This document shows, piece by piece, positions 18,100 to 26,466 of a stretch of 45,166 nt of DNA. The notes beneath the pieces were generated by a model. The model was not told the DNA's origin and ran no database searches. It saw only the letters and a program-made list of their open reading frames with translations. The DNA is taken from positions 1 to 45,166 of the forward strand of contig NZ_AKJF01000133.1 in the NCBI RefSeq assembly GCF_000282475.1. The letters are read 5' to 3'. The position numbers were made by a program, and so were the translations under genes. This stretch comes from Pseudomonas sp. GM78. Lineage in GTDB: Bacteria; Pseudomonadota; Gammaproteobacteria; Pseudomonadales; Pseudomonadaceae. Position 1 is the stretch's first letter; each line of letters begins with the position of its first letter.

Positions 18100-19032
18100 T
18101 TAGACGGTGGCAGGTTGTGGGGTGCTGGTGGCGCCGAGAGTCAGCGCGCCCTTGAGCATTTCTTCGGCAAACATTTCGGCAGTGCGCGCCGCAGCGGCGG
18201 TCATGATGTCGAGGTTGCCGGCATAGGTGGGCAGGTAGTCACCCAGGCCTTCGACTTCCATGTAGATCGACACCCGATTGCCGTCGAACACTGGACCGTT
18301 GACCAGTTTGTAGCCGGGCACATAGCGCTGGACCTCCTCGATCATGGCCGCGATCGAGGCGCTGATGGCCGCCTGGTCGGGCTCGGTTTCGGTCAGGCAA
18401 TGCACGGTGTCACGCATGATCAACGGTGGTTCGGCGGGGTTGACGATGATGATCGCCTTGCCTTTTTTCGCGCCGCCGACCTGTTCCACGGCGGCGGCGG
18501 TGGTGCGGGTGAACTCATCGATGTTCTTGCGTGTGCCCGGGCCCACCGATTTGGAGGCCGCGGTGGCAATGATTTCGGCATAGGCCACCGGTTGCACGCG
18601 GGACACAGCGGCTACCAGTGGAATGGTCGCCTGGCCGCCGCACGTGACCATATTGACGTTCATCGCGCCGAGGCCGAGGTTGTGCTTGAGGTTGACGGGA
18701 GGCACGCAGTAGGGACCGATGGCTGCCGGGGTCAGGTCGATCATCAATACGCCCAAGGCGTTGAGCTTGCGGCTGTTCTCGGCATGCACGTACGCGGAGG
18801 TCGCATCGAAGGCGATCTGGATACCGTCTTGCAGTACATGCGGCAGCAGACCGTCGACGCCTCCGCTGGTGGTCTTCAGACCCATTGCTGCGGCGCGGGC
18901 CAGACCTTCGGAGGTGGCATCGATACCCACCATCCAGACCGGCTCCAGTACTTCGCTGCGCTTGAGTTTGTACAACAGGTCGGTGCCGATGTTGCCTGGC
19001 CCGATGAGGGCGCATTTGATCTTTTTGCTCAT
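18100..19032 (-). CDS. dmpF: Acylating acetaldehyde/propionaldehyde dehydrogenase (DmpF/TesF/HsaG type)
   Basis: It oxidises the aldehyde from the aldolase to acyl-CoA with NAD and CoA. The 310-residue protein has an N-terminal Rossmann motif GPGNIG at 11-16 and the catalytic cysteine C131 in MVTCGGQAT. It also carries the conserved [15 protein letters not shown] segment. It forms a complex with the aldolase encoded ten bases downstream. In the steroid reading, its aldehyde is propanal. Confidence 0.93.
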   Translation of the reverse strand: MSKKIKCALIGPGNIGTDLLYKLKRSEVLEPVWMVGIDATSEGLARAAAMGLKTTSGGVDGLLPHVLQDGIQIAFDATSAYVHAENSRKLNALGVLMIDLTPAAIGPYCVPPVNLKHNLGLGAMNVNMVTCGGQATIPLVAAVSRVQPVAYAEIIATAASKSVGPGTRKNIDEFTRTTAAAVEQVGGAKKGKAIIIVNPAEPPLIMRDTVHCLTETEPDQAAISASIAAMIEEVQRYVPGYKLVNGPVFDGNRVSIYMEVEGLGDYLPTYAGNLDIMTAAAARTAEMFAEEMLKGALTLGATSTPQPATV

Positions 19033-19069
19033 GGCATTGTTCTCGATCAGAAGAAGAGTGGGCGACGAT

Positions 19070-19861
19070 TCAGGGCACGAAATTCAAGTGCATCTCGCCC
19101 AGGCCGCTCAGCGACAGGCTGATGATGTCTCCCGGGGCGACCGGGACCAGCGGTGCCAATGCACCGGACAGAATGATTTCACCCTTGCGAAAGGGGATGC
19201 CCAGCTTGCCCAGGGTATTGGCCAGCCAGGCCACGGCGGCGCAGGGGTGGCCTTGTACCGCCGAGCCCAGGCCGCTGCCCACGTGGTAGCCGTTCTTGAA
19301 CATCTCTAACCGGACCTTGGCCAGGTCCAGCTCACGGGGATTGACGCGTTGCTGGCCGAGGGCGAACACGCCGCAGGAGGCATTGTCGGCAACGGTGTCC
19401 TGAATGCGGATCTGCCAGTTCTCGATCCGCGAATCGACAATTTCGAAGCACGGCAGTACCCACTCGCTGGCCGACAGCACATCGTCGGCGCTGATGTCGG
19501 TACCTTGCAGGTCTTCGCCAAGTACAAAGGCGATCTCGCCTTCGGCCCGCGGCTGTACCAGGCGGTGTGCGGCAAAGCTGATGTCGCTGCCATCGGCGAC
19601 CTGCATACGGTCGGTCAGAAAGCCGAAATCCGGTTGATGGACATCCAGCATTTCTTGCACGGCGCGGCTGGTAACGCCGATCTTCTTGCCGATCACCTGC
19701 TCACCCAGGGCTTCACGCCGGGCCAGGAAGCGCAGGGAAATTCGGTAGGCCTCATCGAGGCTGATGGCCGGGTAGCGCTGGGTCAGCGGCGTCAGGCTTT
19801 GGCGTGCTTGAAGGGCGTTGAACAGTTCGTCGCCCAAGGATTCAATCAGGTGCGCATCCAT
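19070..19861 (-). CDS. dmpE: 2-oxopent-4-enoate/2-hydroxyhexa-2,4-dienoate hydratase (DmpE/TesE/HsaE type)
   Basis: The enzyme hydrates a 2-hydroxydienoate to the 4-hydroxy-2-oxo acid used by the aldolase. From the ATG at 19861 the protein has 263 residues, the usual size, beginning [13 protein letters not shown]. An upstream TTG at 19933 would add 24 unrelated residues and overlap the previous gene, so it is rejected. Family features include [15 protein letters not shown], the [14 protein letters not shown] acidic pair and the [11 protein letters not shown] segment. Together with the next two genes it makes the classic hydratase-dehydrogenase-aldolase tail of a meta-cleavage pathway. Confidence 0.92.
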   Translation of the reverse strand: MDAHLIESLGDELFNALQARQSLTPLTQRYPAISLDEAYRISLRFLARREALGEQVIGKKIGVTSRAVQEMLDVHQPDFGFLTDRMQVADGSDISFAAHRLVQPRAEGEIAFVLGEDLQGTDISADDVLSASEWVLPCFEIVDSRIENWQIRIQDTVADNASCGVFALGQQRVNPRELDLAKVRLEMFKNGYHVGSGLGSAVQGHPCAAVAWLANTLGKLGIPFRKGEIILSGALAPLVPVAPGDIISLSLSGLGEMHLNFVP

Positions 19862-19929
19862 GGAAAGGTCGCTCTGTGGCAAGTGAATGAAATGCCGGAC
19901 GACTTGCAGCAGCGCCCGGCAACAAGGCC

Positions 19930-20703
19930 TCAACCCGGCCAGACGCTGGAATCGGCACCGCCATCGACATCAATGATTTTGCCGGTGACCCACGCGGAGG
20001 CGGGGCAGGCCAAATACAGGGCGGCGGCAGCGATATCTTCCGGCTGGCCCAGGCACTTGAGCGGGGTGTTGGCTTCCATCGTGCTGCGCATGCTGTCGGG
20101 CATGACCCCGGCCAGGGCGTCGGTGAGGATCGGTCCCGGTGCCACCGCATTGACCCTGATCTGCGGCGCGAACTCTTGTGCCAGCAGGCGTGTCAAGTGG
20201 GTCAGCGCAGCCTTGGCAGTGCCATAGGCGCTGAAATGGCGCTGGGCATAGCGGGCCGCGACCGAGGTGATATTGATGATGTTGCCGCCCCCGGCTTCGC
20301 GCATCAGCGGGACGCACTGCTGCGCCAGGGCGTAGGCGGCGGTGACGTTGAAGTTCATCACCTGCTCGAAATCTTCCGGGCTCATCGTCAGCGGGTCGTT
20401 CGGGCCACCACCGCCGGCGTTATTGACCAGGTGGGTAATGCGACCCATCTGTTCGCGGGCGTTGCTGACCAGTGCAATGCGCTGTTCGCTGTCGGTGACA
20501 TCGCAGCTCAAGGCCAGGGCGCGACGCCCACGGCTTCGCACTTCTTCAGCGACGGCCTCAATATCTTCCAGCGAGCGGGCGCTGCAGACCACATCGGCAC
20601 CGGCATCGGCGTAGGCCAGGGCAATGGCGCGACCGATGCCACGGCCGCTGCCGGTGACAATGGCGACACTGCCAGCAAGGTTGAAGCGTTGCAGAATGCT
20701 CAT
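19930..20703 (-). CDS. SDR-family dehydrogenase resembling 7-alpha-hydroxysteroid dehydrogenase
   Basis: This 257-residue classical short-chain dehydrogenase has the cofactor motif TGSGRGIG at 17-24, NNAG at 94-97, and the catalytic S147, Y160 and K164. The NNAGGGGP and APGPILTDAL segments and the C-terminal LGQPEDIAAAALYLACPA segment are close to Escherichia coli HdhA. A basic residue after the glycine motif (R43) leaves NADP use possible. In a steroid cluster, oxidation of a ring hydroxyl is the natural role. Related enzymes act on other alcohols, so the exact position is not determined. Confidence 0.8.
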   Translation of the reverse strand: MSILQRFNLAGSVAIVTGSGRGIGRAIALAYADAGADVVCSARSLEDIEAVAEEVRSRGRRALALSCDVTDSEQRIALVSNAREQMGRITHLVNNAGGGGPNDPLTMSPEDFEQVMNFNVTAAYALAQQCVPLMREAGGGNIINITSVAARYAQRHFSAYGTAKAALTHLTRLLAQEFAPQIRVNAVAPGPILTDALAGVMPDSMRSTMEANTPLKCLGQPEDIAAAALYLACPASAWVTGKIIDVDGGADSSVWPG

Positions 20704-20764
20704 GGCTGTCCTTGTTGTTCCAATGAATCGGTTGCTGTCTCAAGCGTTGCGACGCAGGTCGCAC

Positions 20765-21745
20765 TCAGCGCGGTGCCCACAGGTCCGGCAGGCCTGGGTC
20801 GGAGGTGGCGATCAGGCGCTTGAGCAGCACCTTGAGTGCCTGGGCATCACCGGCACCCAGGCGCGTGGAAATATCTTCCTCGACGGCTTTGGCCAAGGCG
20901 ACTTCCTGCATCGATGCCTCACGCCCATCGGCGGTCAGCACATAGCGCACCTCCTCGCCGTCAATCTCCCGGGCCACCAGGTTCTGGCGTTCGAGAAAGC
21001 GCATGCTCGAAGCACTGACCACATGACCGGTGTAGCCGACGAATGTGTTGATCTCATCCAGGGTCAAGTTGTCGCGAATGCACAGGGTCGAAAGGATGAA
21101 AAAAGCGTGCTCATCGAGCTGCTGGTTTTTCAGCAGGCGTCGCAACGCAAACAGCATCTGGTAGTGCGAGCGGCCGAGCAGGTAACCGAGCAAGTCTTCG
21201 GTGTAGCTGCATTCGGGCGGCGGCGGGGTGGTTGCCAGGCGCAGCTCGCTGCGTGGCTTGCGCATCGCCAGGGCGTATTGGCCGCTCTGGAAGGCCAGCG
21301 GCGCACGGTCGCTGTGGTCGAAGGCGAGCACTTCGCCGACGAAGATCACATGGTCGCCACCTTCATACTGGAACGCCGTGCGGCACTGGAAGCGCGCCGT
21401 GCAGTCCTGCAGCAAGGGTGCACCACTGATCCCGGTGTCGAGCTGGATTTCGGAAAACTTGTCTTCGCCCTGGCGGGCAAAGCGTCCGGACAATGACTCT
21501 TGCTCGGTCGACAGGACGTGCACGTTCCAGTGGCCGCCGCTGCTGAAGACCGGCAGACTGCGGGCGGTCTTGGACAAACTCCAGAGCACCAGCGGCGGAT
21601 TGAGCGAGACCGAATTGAAGCTGTTGGCGGTGATACCAACCGGTGAGCCATCTTCGGCCTGGGTGGTGACGATCGTCACCCCTGTTGTAAAGGTGCCGAG
21701 CGCGGCGCGAAACGCTTGAGGGTCGAAACTGGCGGGCGTTGCCAT
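20765..21745 (-). CDS. hsaB: Flavin reductase fused to a MarR-like domain, reductase of a two-component monooxygenase
   Basis: Residues 8-160 form a flavin reductase domain (FRAALGTFTTGVTIVTT, ANSFNSVSLNPPLVLWSL, and GDHVIFVGEV) that supplies reduced flavin to a partner oxygenase. Residues from about 181 to 326 resemble a MarR winged helix. This layout is known from the C1 reductase of Acinetobacter 4-hydroxyphenylacetate hydroxylase, where the MarR part binds the substrate and stimulates the reductase. The start is the ATG at 21745, behind GAGG; an upstream ATG at 21757 is possible. The probable partner is the HsaA-type hydroxylase at 25189. As first gene of the leftward operon it faces the aldehyde dehydrogenase across a shared control region. 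Confidence 0.85.
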   Translation of the reverse strand: MATPASFDPQAFRAALGTFTTGVTIVTTQAEDGSPVGITANSFNSVSLNPPLVLWSLSKTARSLPVFSSGGHWNVHVLSTEQESLSGRFARQGEDKFSEIQLDTGISGAPLLQDCTARFQCRTAFQYEGGDHVIFVGEVLAFDHSDRAPLAFQSGQYALAMRKPRSELRLATTPPPPECSYTEDLLGYLLGRSHYQMLFALRRLLKNQQLDEHAFFILSTLCIRDNLTLDEINTFVGYTGHVVSASSMRFLERQNLVAREIDGEEVRYVLTADGREASMQEVALAKAVEEDISTRLGAGDAQALKVLLKRLIATSDPGLPDLWAPR

Positions 21746-21837
21746 GATGTGCCTCATGGAAAGAGTGTGCGTGGTGGCAGTATTCCTCGCGAAACGGGGA
21801 TTCACATCGTCTCAACGGACTAACGTTTTTGGCCCAC

Positions 21838-21881
21838 TCGTCCACTTGGACGAGGCGGCTGGCGGGGGCTGGGGCTAGTTT
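21838..21881 (+). promoter_or_regulatory. Putative operator A with promoter of the rightward catabolic operon
   Basis: A perfect palindrome, CTCGTCCACTTGGACGAG at 21837-21854, lies in the divergent gap between the flavin reductase and aldehyde dehydrogenase genes. Its core is TCGTCC-ACTT-GGACGA (21838-21853). A possible -10 (TAGTTT, 21876-21881) follows after 22 nt, placing the palindrome centre near -42 of the start. Related sites at 25098, 33417 and 43330 support its reality. Confidence 0.6.
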
Positions 21882-21962
21882 GCAGTTCGGGGCGTTGTGC
21901 AATGACGGCCATGGTGGGTGCAGAGGTGTAGCGCTGGCCCTTGTAAAGTTGAGGAGGCACCA

Positions 21963-23399
21963 ATGAGTTGTGCAATTTCATCCGTCGACGGTCTGTCGGC
22001 CCTGTTGCTTGATCAAAAAACCGCGTTCAACGCCCAGGGTGCCGTCAGTGCGCCGCAACGGCGTGAACGAATCCAGCGCGTGATCGACATGCTGGTGGCG
22101 CACCACCAGGCGCTGGCAGAGGCCATGGATAGCGATTTCGGCGGTCGCCCCCAGGGGTTCTCGTTAATGAATGATGTGCTGGGCTCTTTGGGCTCGCTCA
22201 AACACGCGCGCGACCATCTGGAAGGCTGGATGCAGGACGAGCCTCGGCAAGTCTTCAGTCCCTACGATCATCTCGGCGCCCGCGCCTGGGTGATGTATCA
22301 GCCCAAGGGCACGGTGGGTATCCTGGGCACCTGGAACGCGCCGCTGTACACCTTGCTCAGCCCTTTGGCTTCGGCGCTGGCGGCGGGTAACCGGGCGATT
22401 CTCAAGCCTTCGGAAGTGGTGCCGCGGACGGCCGCGCTGGTGGCGAAACTGTTCAGCGAGCTGTTCGACCCGCTCGAAGTGGCCGTGGTCACCGGCGGTG
22501 CGGACCTGGCCCAGGCCTTCACGGCGCAGCCATTCGATCATCTGGTGTTTACCGGCAGCACCGCCGTGGCCAAATCGGTGATGCGAAATGCAGCCGATAA
22601 CCTGGTGCCCGTGACCCTGGAGCTGGGCGGGAAGTCGCCGGTCATTATCGGGCGCAGCGCCGAGCTGGGGACCGCGGCCTTTCGTATTGCCCTGTCCAAG
22701 ACCACCAACAGCGGCCAGGTCTGCATCAACCCGGACCTGGTCTACGTGCCGCGTGAGCAACTGGAAAGCTTCCTCGACGTGTTCGCCAGCGTTTACCGCG
22801 AATTGATCCCCGAGGTGAGTGACAACCCGGATGTGGTGGCGGTGGTCAACGCCCAGCACCTGGCCCGGGTTGAAAACCTGGTCGAGCAAGCCCGGCACGC
22901 TGGCGCCAGGGTCGAGAGCCTGCCTCACGCACAACCGGTCGATCCGCAAAACCGCCGTCGTCCGCTGCAGCTGGTGATCGACCCGCCTCAAGACAGCCTG
23001 ATCATGCACGAAGAAATTTTCGGGCCGGCGATGGTGGTATTGCCCTACGACGACGTCGAGCAGGTCATTGCCCATATAAACGGCCGCCCGCGACCGCTGG
23101 CCCTTTACTACTTTGGCAATGATGCCCGGGAGCAGGACCATGTGCTGACGCACACCTTGTCGGGCGGCGTCACCCTCAATGACGTGATGATGCATGCCGC
23201 CTTGCATGACGCGCCCTTTGGCGGTGTCGGCGCGTCGGGCATGGGGCACTATCACGGCCGCGAAGGCTTTATCGAGTTCAGCCATCTGCGCACGGTACTC
23301 AAGGCCCCGGAACACGATCCACGCCGCGAATGGGGTTTGCTGCCGCCCTACAGTGAGCACTTTCTCGCCGCGATGGTGGCGCAGATCACCCCGGACTGA
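21963..23399 (+). CDS. Aldehyde dehydrogenase (coniferyl-aldehyde dehydrogenase-like)
   Basis: This NAD(P)-dependent dehydrogenase turns an aldehyde into a carboxylic acid. The 478-residue chain starts at the ATG behind GAGGAGG and has N125 in GTWNAPL, the FTGST cofactor segment at 197-201, the general base E220 in LELGGK and the nucleophile C254 in GQVCINP. It is closest in feel to the short coniferyl-aldehyde dehydrogenase subfamily. In bile-acid degraders, aldolytic side-chain cleavage yields a steroid C22 aldehyde that an aldehyde dehydrogenase must oxidise; its lead position in this operon makes that a good hypothesis. It begins the rightward operon. Confidence 0.88.
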   Translation: MSCAISSVDGLSALLLDQKTAFNAQGAVSAPQRRERIQRVIDMLVAHHQALAEAMDSDFGGRPQGFSLMNDVLGSLGSLKHARDHLEGWMQDEPRQVFSPYDHLGARAWVMYQPKGTVGILGTWNAPLYTLLSPLASALAAGNRAILKPSEVVPRTAALVAKLFSELFDPLEVAVVTGGADLAQAFTAQPFDHLVFTGSTAVAKSVMRNAADNLVPVTLELGGKSPVIIGRSAELGTAAFRIALSKTTNSGQVCINPDLVYVPREQLESFLDVFASVYRELIPEVSDNPDVVAVVNAQHLARVENLVEQARHAGARVESLPHAQPVDPQNRRRPLQLVIDPPQDSLIMHEEIFGPAMVVLPYDDVEQVIAHINGRPRPLALYYFGNDAREQDHVLTHTLSGGVTLNDVMMHAALHDAPFGGVGASGMGHYHGREGFIEFSHLRTVLKAPEHDPRREWGLLPPYSEHFLAAMVAQITPD

Positions 23400-23460
23400 C
23401 CGGGGTTGCCGGCGTGAGTTATCCGACATGAAAAACACAATAAAAAACGGAATTCAGCAC

Positions 23461-25056
23461 ATGGAACACAACACTTTGCCACATGGCGACACTGCTGCTG
23501 CACCCTGCGCCGATGCCGTTGACGGTTGGCCGCGACGCCAGGTTCTCAAGGCCGGCGCTGTAGCGCTGGGCGTAGGGCTTCTGGGGCGTTTTGCCGATGT
23601 CCGTGCTGCCAGCGGGTTGTCGGCCAGCGACTATCAGAACCTGGATGCCTGGGCGATGGTCAAGGGCCTGCAGGCCGGCCACTTCAGCGCCGAGGACTTG
23701 CTGGCCGCGGCGATTGCCCGCTGTGAGCTGGTCAATCCGCAAATCAATGCGGTCAACATGCGCCATGACGATTATGCCCATGCGCTGCTGGCGGCCAGGC
23801 GCAAGGCCGCCACCCAGGCCCAGGGTTCGCTGGCGGGCGTGCCGATCCTGCTCAAGGATCTCAACACGTACCTGCAAGGTACGACCACCAGCAACGGCAG
23901 CCGTCTGTTCAAGGATGCGCCGCCGGCGAGCCTGACCAGCACCTTGATCCGCCGTTATGAACTGGCCGGGGCAGTACCTTTCGGCAAGGCCGCCAGCCCG
24001 GAATTCGGCCTGACCACGACCACCGAGTCGCTGGCCTGGGGGCAAACCCGCAATCCCTGGAACCTGGCGTTGAGCGCTGGTGGATCTTCCGGTGGCTCCG
24101 CCGCGGCGGTGGCTGCCGGCATCGTGCCGGTCGCCCATGCCACCGACGGCGGTGGCTCGATTCGCATTCCAGCCTCCTATTGCGGGCTGGTCGGGCTTAA
24201 ACCGACGCGCTACCGCACCCCAAGCGGGCCGACGCGCCTTGAAGGCTCGTTCGGTGCCAGTGTCGCCAACGTGGTCTCGCGCAGCGTGCGCGATACCGCC
24301 TTGTTCCTCGACGCCGGGCAGGGCCATGAGCCCGGTAGCCCGTATTGGACCCAGCCGTTGCCACGGTCCTATGTCGAGGAAACCGGCCGCGAACCCGGTC
24401 GTCTGCGGGTGGGCCTGGTGCGTGAGTCGCTGACCGGTGCGCCGTTGGACCCGGCCATTGCCAAGGTCCTGGATGAGACAGTCAAGCAGTTGCTCGGCCT
24501 TGGTCACGAGGTGGATGAACTGCGCTTGCCGATTCAGGCCCAGCAGTTGTTCGGCGCTCATGGAGTGGCGATCGGCAATTCCTTGCTGGCGATGGTCGAT
24601 GACCGTGAAAAGGCACTGGGGCGCACATTGGGGCCGCAGGATCTGGAAATCATCACCTTTGGTGTGCTGGAGCGAGCGAGCAAGGCCACGGGTGAGGGCG
24701 TCGTCCGCGCACGGCATGCGTTTGAAGACATCAGCATGGCCATGGAACAGCAGTTCGAGCGTTTTGATGTGATCCTCTCACCGGTCACCTCCAGCCTGAC
24801 ACCGGCATTGGGCGAACTCTCGCTCAACCAGCCCTACGAAAGCTACGCACGCAAGGCCATGGGCAGCGCCGGTTTCACCGTGCTGGCCAACGTCAGCGGG
24901 CAACCGGCCATTTCATTGCCGCTGGGCATGAGTGACAGCGGTCTGCCAGTGGGCATGATGTTCACCGCTCGCCTGGGCGCCGAAGACGTGCTGCTGCGAT
25001 TGGCTTCGCAACTGGAGCAGGACCGTCCCTGGGCCGCCAGGCGCGCAGCGATTTAA
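23461..25056 (+). CDS. Amidase-signature hydrolase with a Tat signal peptide
   Basis: The 531-residue protein belongs to the amidase-signature family, with the complete K132 / cis-S209 / S233 triad in [22 protein letters not shown] and [10 protein letters not shown]. Its N-terminus carries a twin-arginine motif (PRRQVLK, R25-R26), a hydrophobic stretch and an ADVRA-type cleavage site near residue 49, so it should fold in the cytoplasm and be exported. An in-frame ATG at 23428 is an alternative start. Export and cluster membership suggest it releases an amide-linked group before uptake. Deconjugation of glycine- or taurine-linked bile salts is an attractive but unproven idea. Confidence 0.85.
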   Translation: MEHNTLPHGDTAAAPCADAVDGWPRRQVLKAGAVALGVGLLGRFADVRAASGLSASDYQNLDAWAMVKGLQAGHFSAEDLLAAAIARCELVNPQINAVNMRHDDYAHALLAARRKAATQAQGSLAGVPILLKDLNTYLQGTTTSNGSRLFKDAPPASLTSTLIRRYELAGAVPFGKAASPEFGLTTTTESLAWGQTRNPWNLALSAGGSSGGSAAAVAAGIVPVAHATDGGGSIRIPASYCGLVGLKPTRYRTPSGPTRLEGSFGASVANVVSRSVRDTALFLDAGQGHEPGSPYWTQPLPRSYVEETGREPGRLRVGLVRESLTGAPLDPAIAKVLDETVKQLLGLGHEVDELRLPIQAQQLFGAHGVAIGNSLLAMVDDREKALGRTLGPQDLEIITFGVLERASKATGEGVVRARHAFEDISMAMEQQFERFDVILSPVTSSLTPALGELSLNQPYESYARKAMGSAGFTVLANVSGQPAISLPLGMSDSGLPVGMMFTARLGAEDVLLRLASQLEQDRPWAARRAAI

Positions 25057-25097
25057 GCCTGTAACGGCACCAGGGATGGCGCCGCGCAACTGTTCTC

Positions 25098-25141
25098 TAG
25101 TCCGCTTTGACGATGAATAATCGTTTGCTGCGTTCGATCAT
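25098..25141 (+). promoter_or_regulatory. Putative operator C with internal promoter before the hydroxylase
   Basis: TAGTCC-GCTT-TGACGA at 25098-25113 is an imperfect copy of operator A. It lies in the 132-bp gap between the amidase and hydroxylase genes. A possible -10 (GATCAT, 25136-25141) follows after 22 nt. This suggests a second regulated start inside the rightward gene series. Confidence 0.5.
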
Positions 25142-25188
25142 CAACCAAGGCTCGCGCAACCGCGCAACGAGATTGGGAGAACGAACGG

Positions 25189-26376
25189 ATGGACAGCATG
25201 CGAGTAAAAACGCGGGAAGAAATCCAACTGCTGGAACAGGCTCGGCGCCTGGTGCCGGCACTCAAGAACCGCACCGCGCGAGCTGATCGCGAGTTCCGGG
25301 TTCCTGACGAAACGATATACGAGCTGCAGCAGGCCGGTCTGTTGCGAGCGCTGCAGCCCCGGGCATTCGGCGGCTACGAGGTCGACCCGCGAACCTTTTT
25401 CGAAATCCAGATGATCCTCGCCGAAGGCTGCATGTCCACGGCATGGATCTACGGTGTGATGGGCGTACACCCCTGGCAGCTGGCGCGTTACCCGATCGAA
25501 GCCCAGCGCGACGTCTGGGGCCAGGATCAATCGACGCTGATTTCCTCCACCTACATGCCGGTGGCCAAGGTCACCGTGGTTGAAGGCGGCTACCGCATCA
25601 GCGGGCGCTGGGGATTTTCCAGCGGCAGCGAACACTGTCAATGGTGCTTGCTGGGTGGCGTACTGCCGGCCGATGGCGACCAGGCGGCTGAGCACGGTAC
25701 CTTCCTGATCCCGCGCAGCGACTACCGTATCGAGCATAACTGGGACGTCCTGGGGCTGCGCGGCACCGGCAGCCACGACATCGTGGTCGAGGATGCCTTC
25801 GTGCCGGCACACCGGGTGCAACGCACCAACAACAACACAATCGACGCAACGCCGGGACGCCTGGTCAACACCAACCCGATCTACGCCATTCCCTTTGCCC
25901 AGGTGTTCACCCGGGCGGTGTCCTCATCGGCCATCGGCGCCTTGCAGGGGGCGATCAACGAGTTTCGCGCCAGCGCCGCCGCGCACATCGGCAAACACGG
26001 GATGAAAACCGCCGATGATCCGGTGGCACAAACCACGGTGGCGGAGGCCACGATCACCGTCGACAGCCTGAGGCTGGTGCTTGAGCGCAACTACGCGCAC
26101 CTGATGCAACTGGCCGAGGCGGGCGAGTACCCGGACGTGGAAACCCGTTTGCTGTACCGCTACCAATCCTCTTATGTCACCAACATCTGCGCCGAGAAGG
26201 TCAACGAACTGCTGCGCTGCATGGCCGCCTCGGGGTTGTACAACACCAATCCGGTGGCACGCCTGTTCCGCGACCTGCACCAGGCGCGCGGGCATATCGC
26301 CAACAACTACATGGCCTTCAGTCGCAGCCTCGGAGCCGTGCAGATGGGCTTGCCCAACCCCGACCCGTACGTATGA
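25189..26376 (+). CDS. hsaA: Flavin-dependent phenol hydroxylase, HsaA/TesA1 type
   Basis: The 395-residue protein has the acyl-CoA dehydrogenase fold used by two-component flavin monooxygenases. Its features follow HsaA, which hydroxylates the phenolic ring A of 3-hydroxy-9,10-seco-steroids to a catechol. These include LPDET-like VPDETIYELQQAGLL, GGYEVDPRTFFE, the WGFSSGSEHC segment near residues 141-150, FLIPRSDYRI and GLRGTGSHDIVV. The catalytic glutamate environment of acyl-CoA dehydrogenases is absent, and it should use free reduced flavin from the reductase encoded at 20765. The related 4-hydroxyphenylacetate C2 oxygenases are the main alternative, but length and motif wording favour HsaA. 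Confidence 0.87.
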   Translation: MDSMRVKTREEIQLLEQARRLVPALKNRTARADREFRVPDETIYELQQAGLLRALQPRAFGGYEVDPRTFFEIQMILAEGCMSTAWIYGVMGVHPWQLARYPIEAQRDVWGQDQSTLISSTYMPVAKVTVVEGGYRISGRWGFSSGSEHCQWCLLGGVLPADGDQAAEHGTFLIPRSDYRIEHNWDVLGLRGTGSHDIVVEDAFVPAHRVQRTNNNTIDATPGRLVNTNPIYAIPFAQVFTRAVSSSAIGALQGAINEFRASAAAHIGKHGMKTADDPVAQTTVAEATITVDSLRLVLERNYAHLMQLAEAGEYPDVETRLLYRYQSSYVTNICAEKVNELLRCMAASGLYNTNPVARLFRDLHQARGHIANNYMAFSRSLGAVQMGLPNPDPYV

Positions 26377-26382
26377 GTCGTA

Positions 26383-26406
26383 CCCGGGCCTGCACGCAGG
26401 CCCGGG
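26383..26406 (+). other. Perfect stem-loop between hsaA-like and kstD-like genes
   Basis: A perfect ten-bp CCCGGGCCTG/CAGGCCCGGG stem with a CACG loop starts just after the hydroxylase stop codon. No T-run follows. It may stabilise the upstream mRNA or partly attenuate transcription. Confidence 0.5.
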
Positions 26407-26466
26407 CCTGCCAACCCCTGGCCGGCATGCCGGGATCTTTGCGAATACAGCCAAGGCACAAGAACA

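Noticed and set aside
19862-19933. Longer start for the hydratase gene at a TTG
   Set aside because: The extra 24 residues are not part of the family and the start overlaps the preceding stop. The ATG at 19861 gives the normal length.
25189-26376. Reading this gene as an ordinary acyl-CoA dehydrogenase
   Set aside because: The WGFSSGSEHC, FLIPRSDY and GLRGTGSHD segments and the nearby flavin reductase identify the HsaA/C2 monooxygenase branch.
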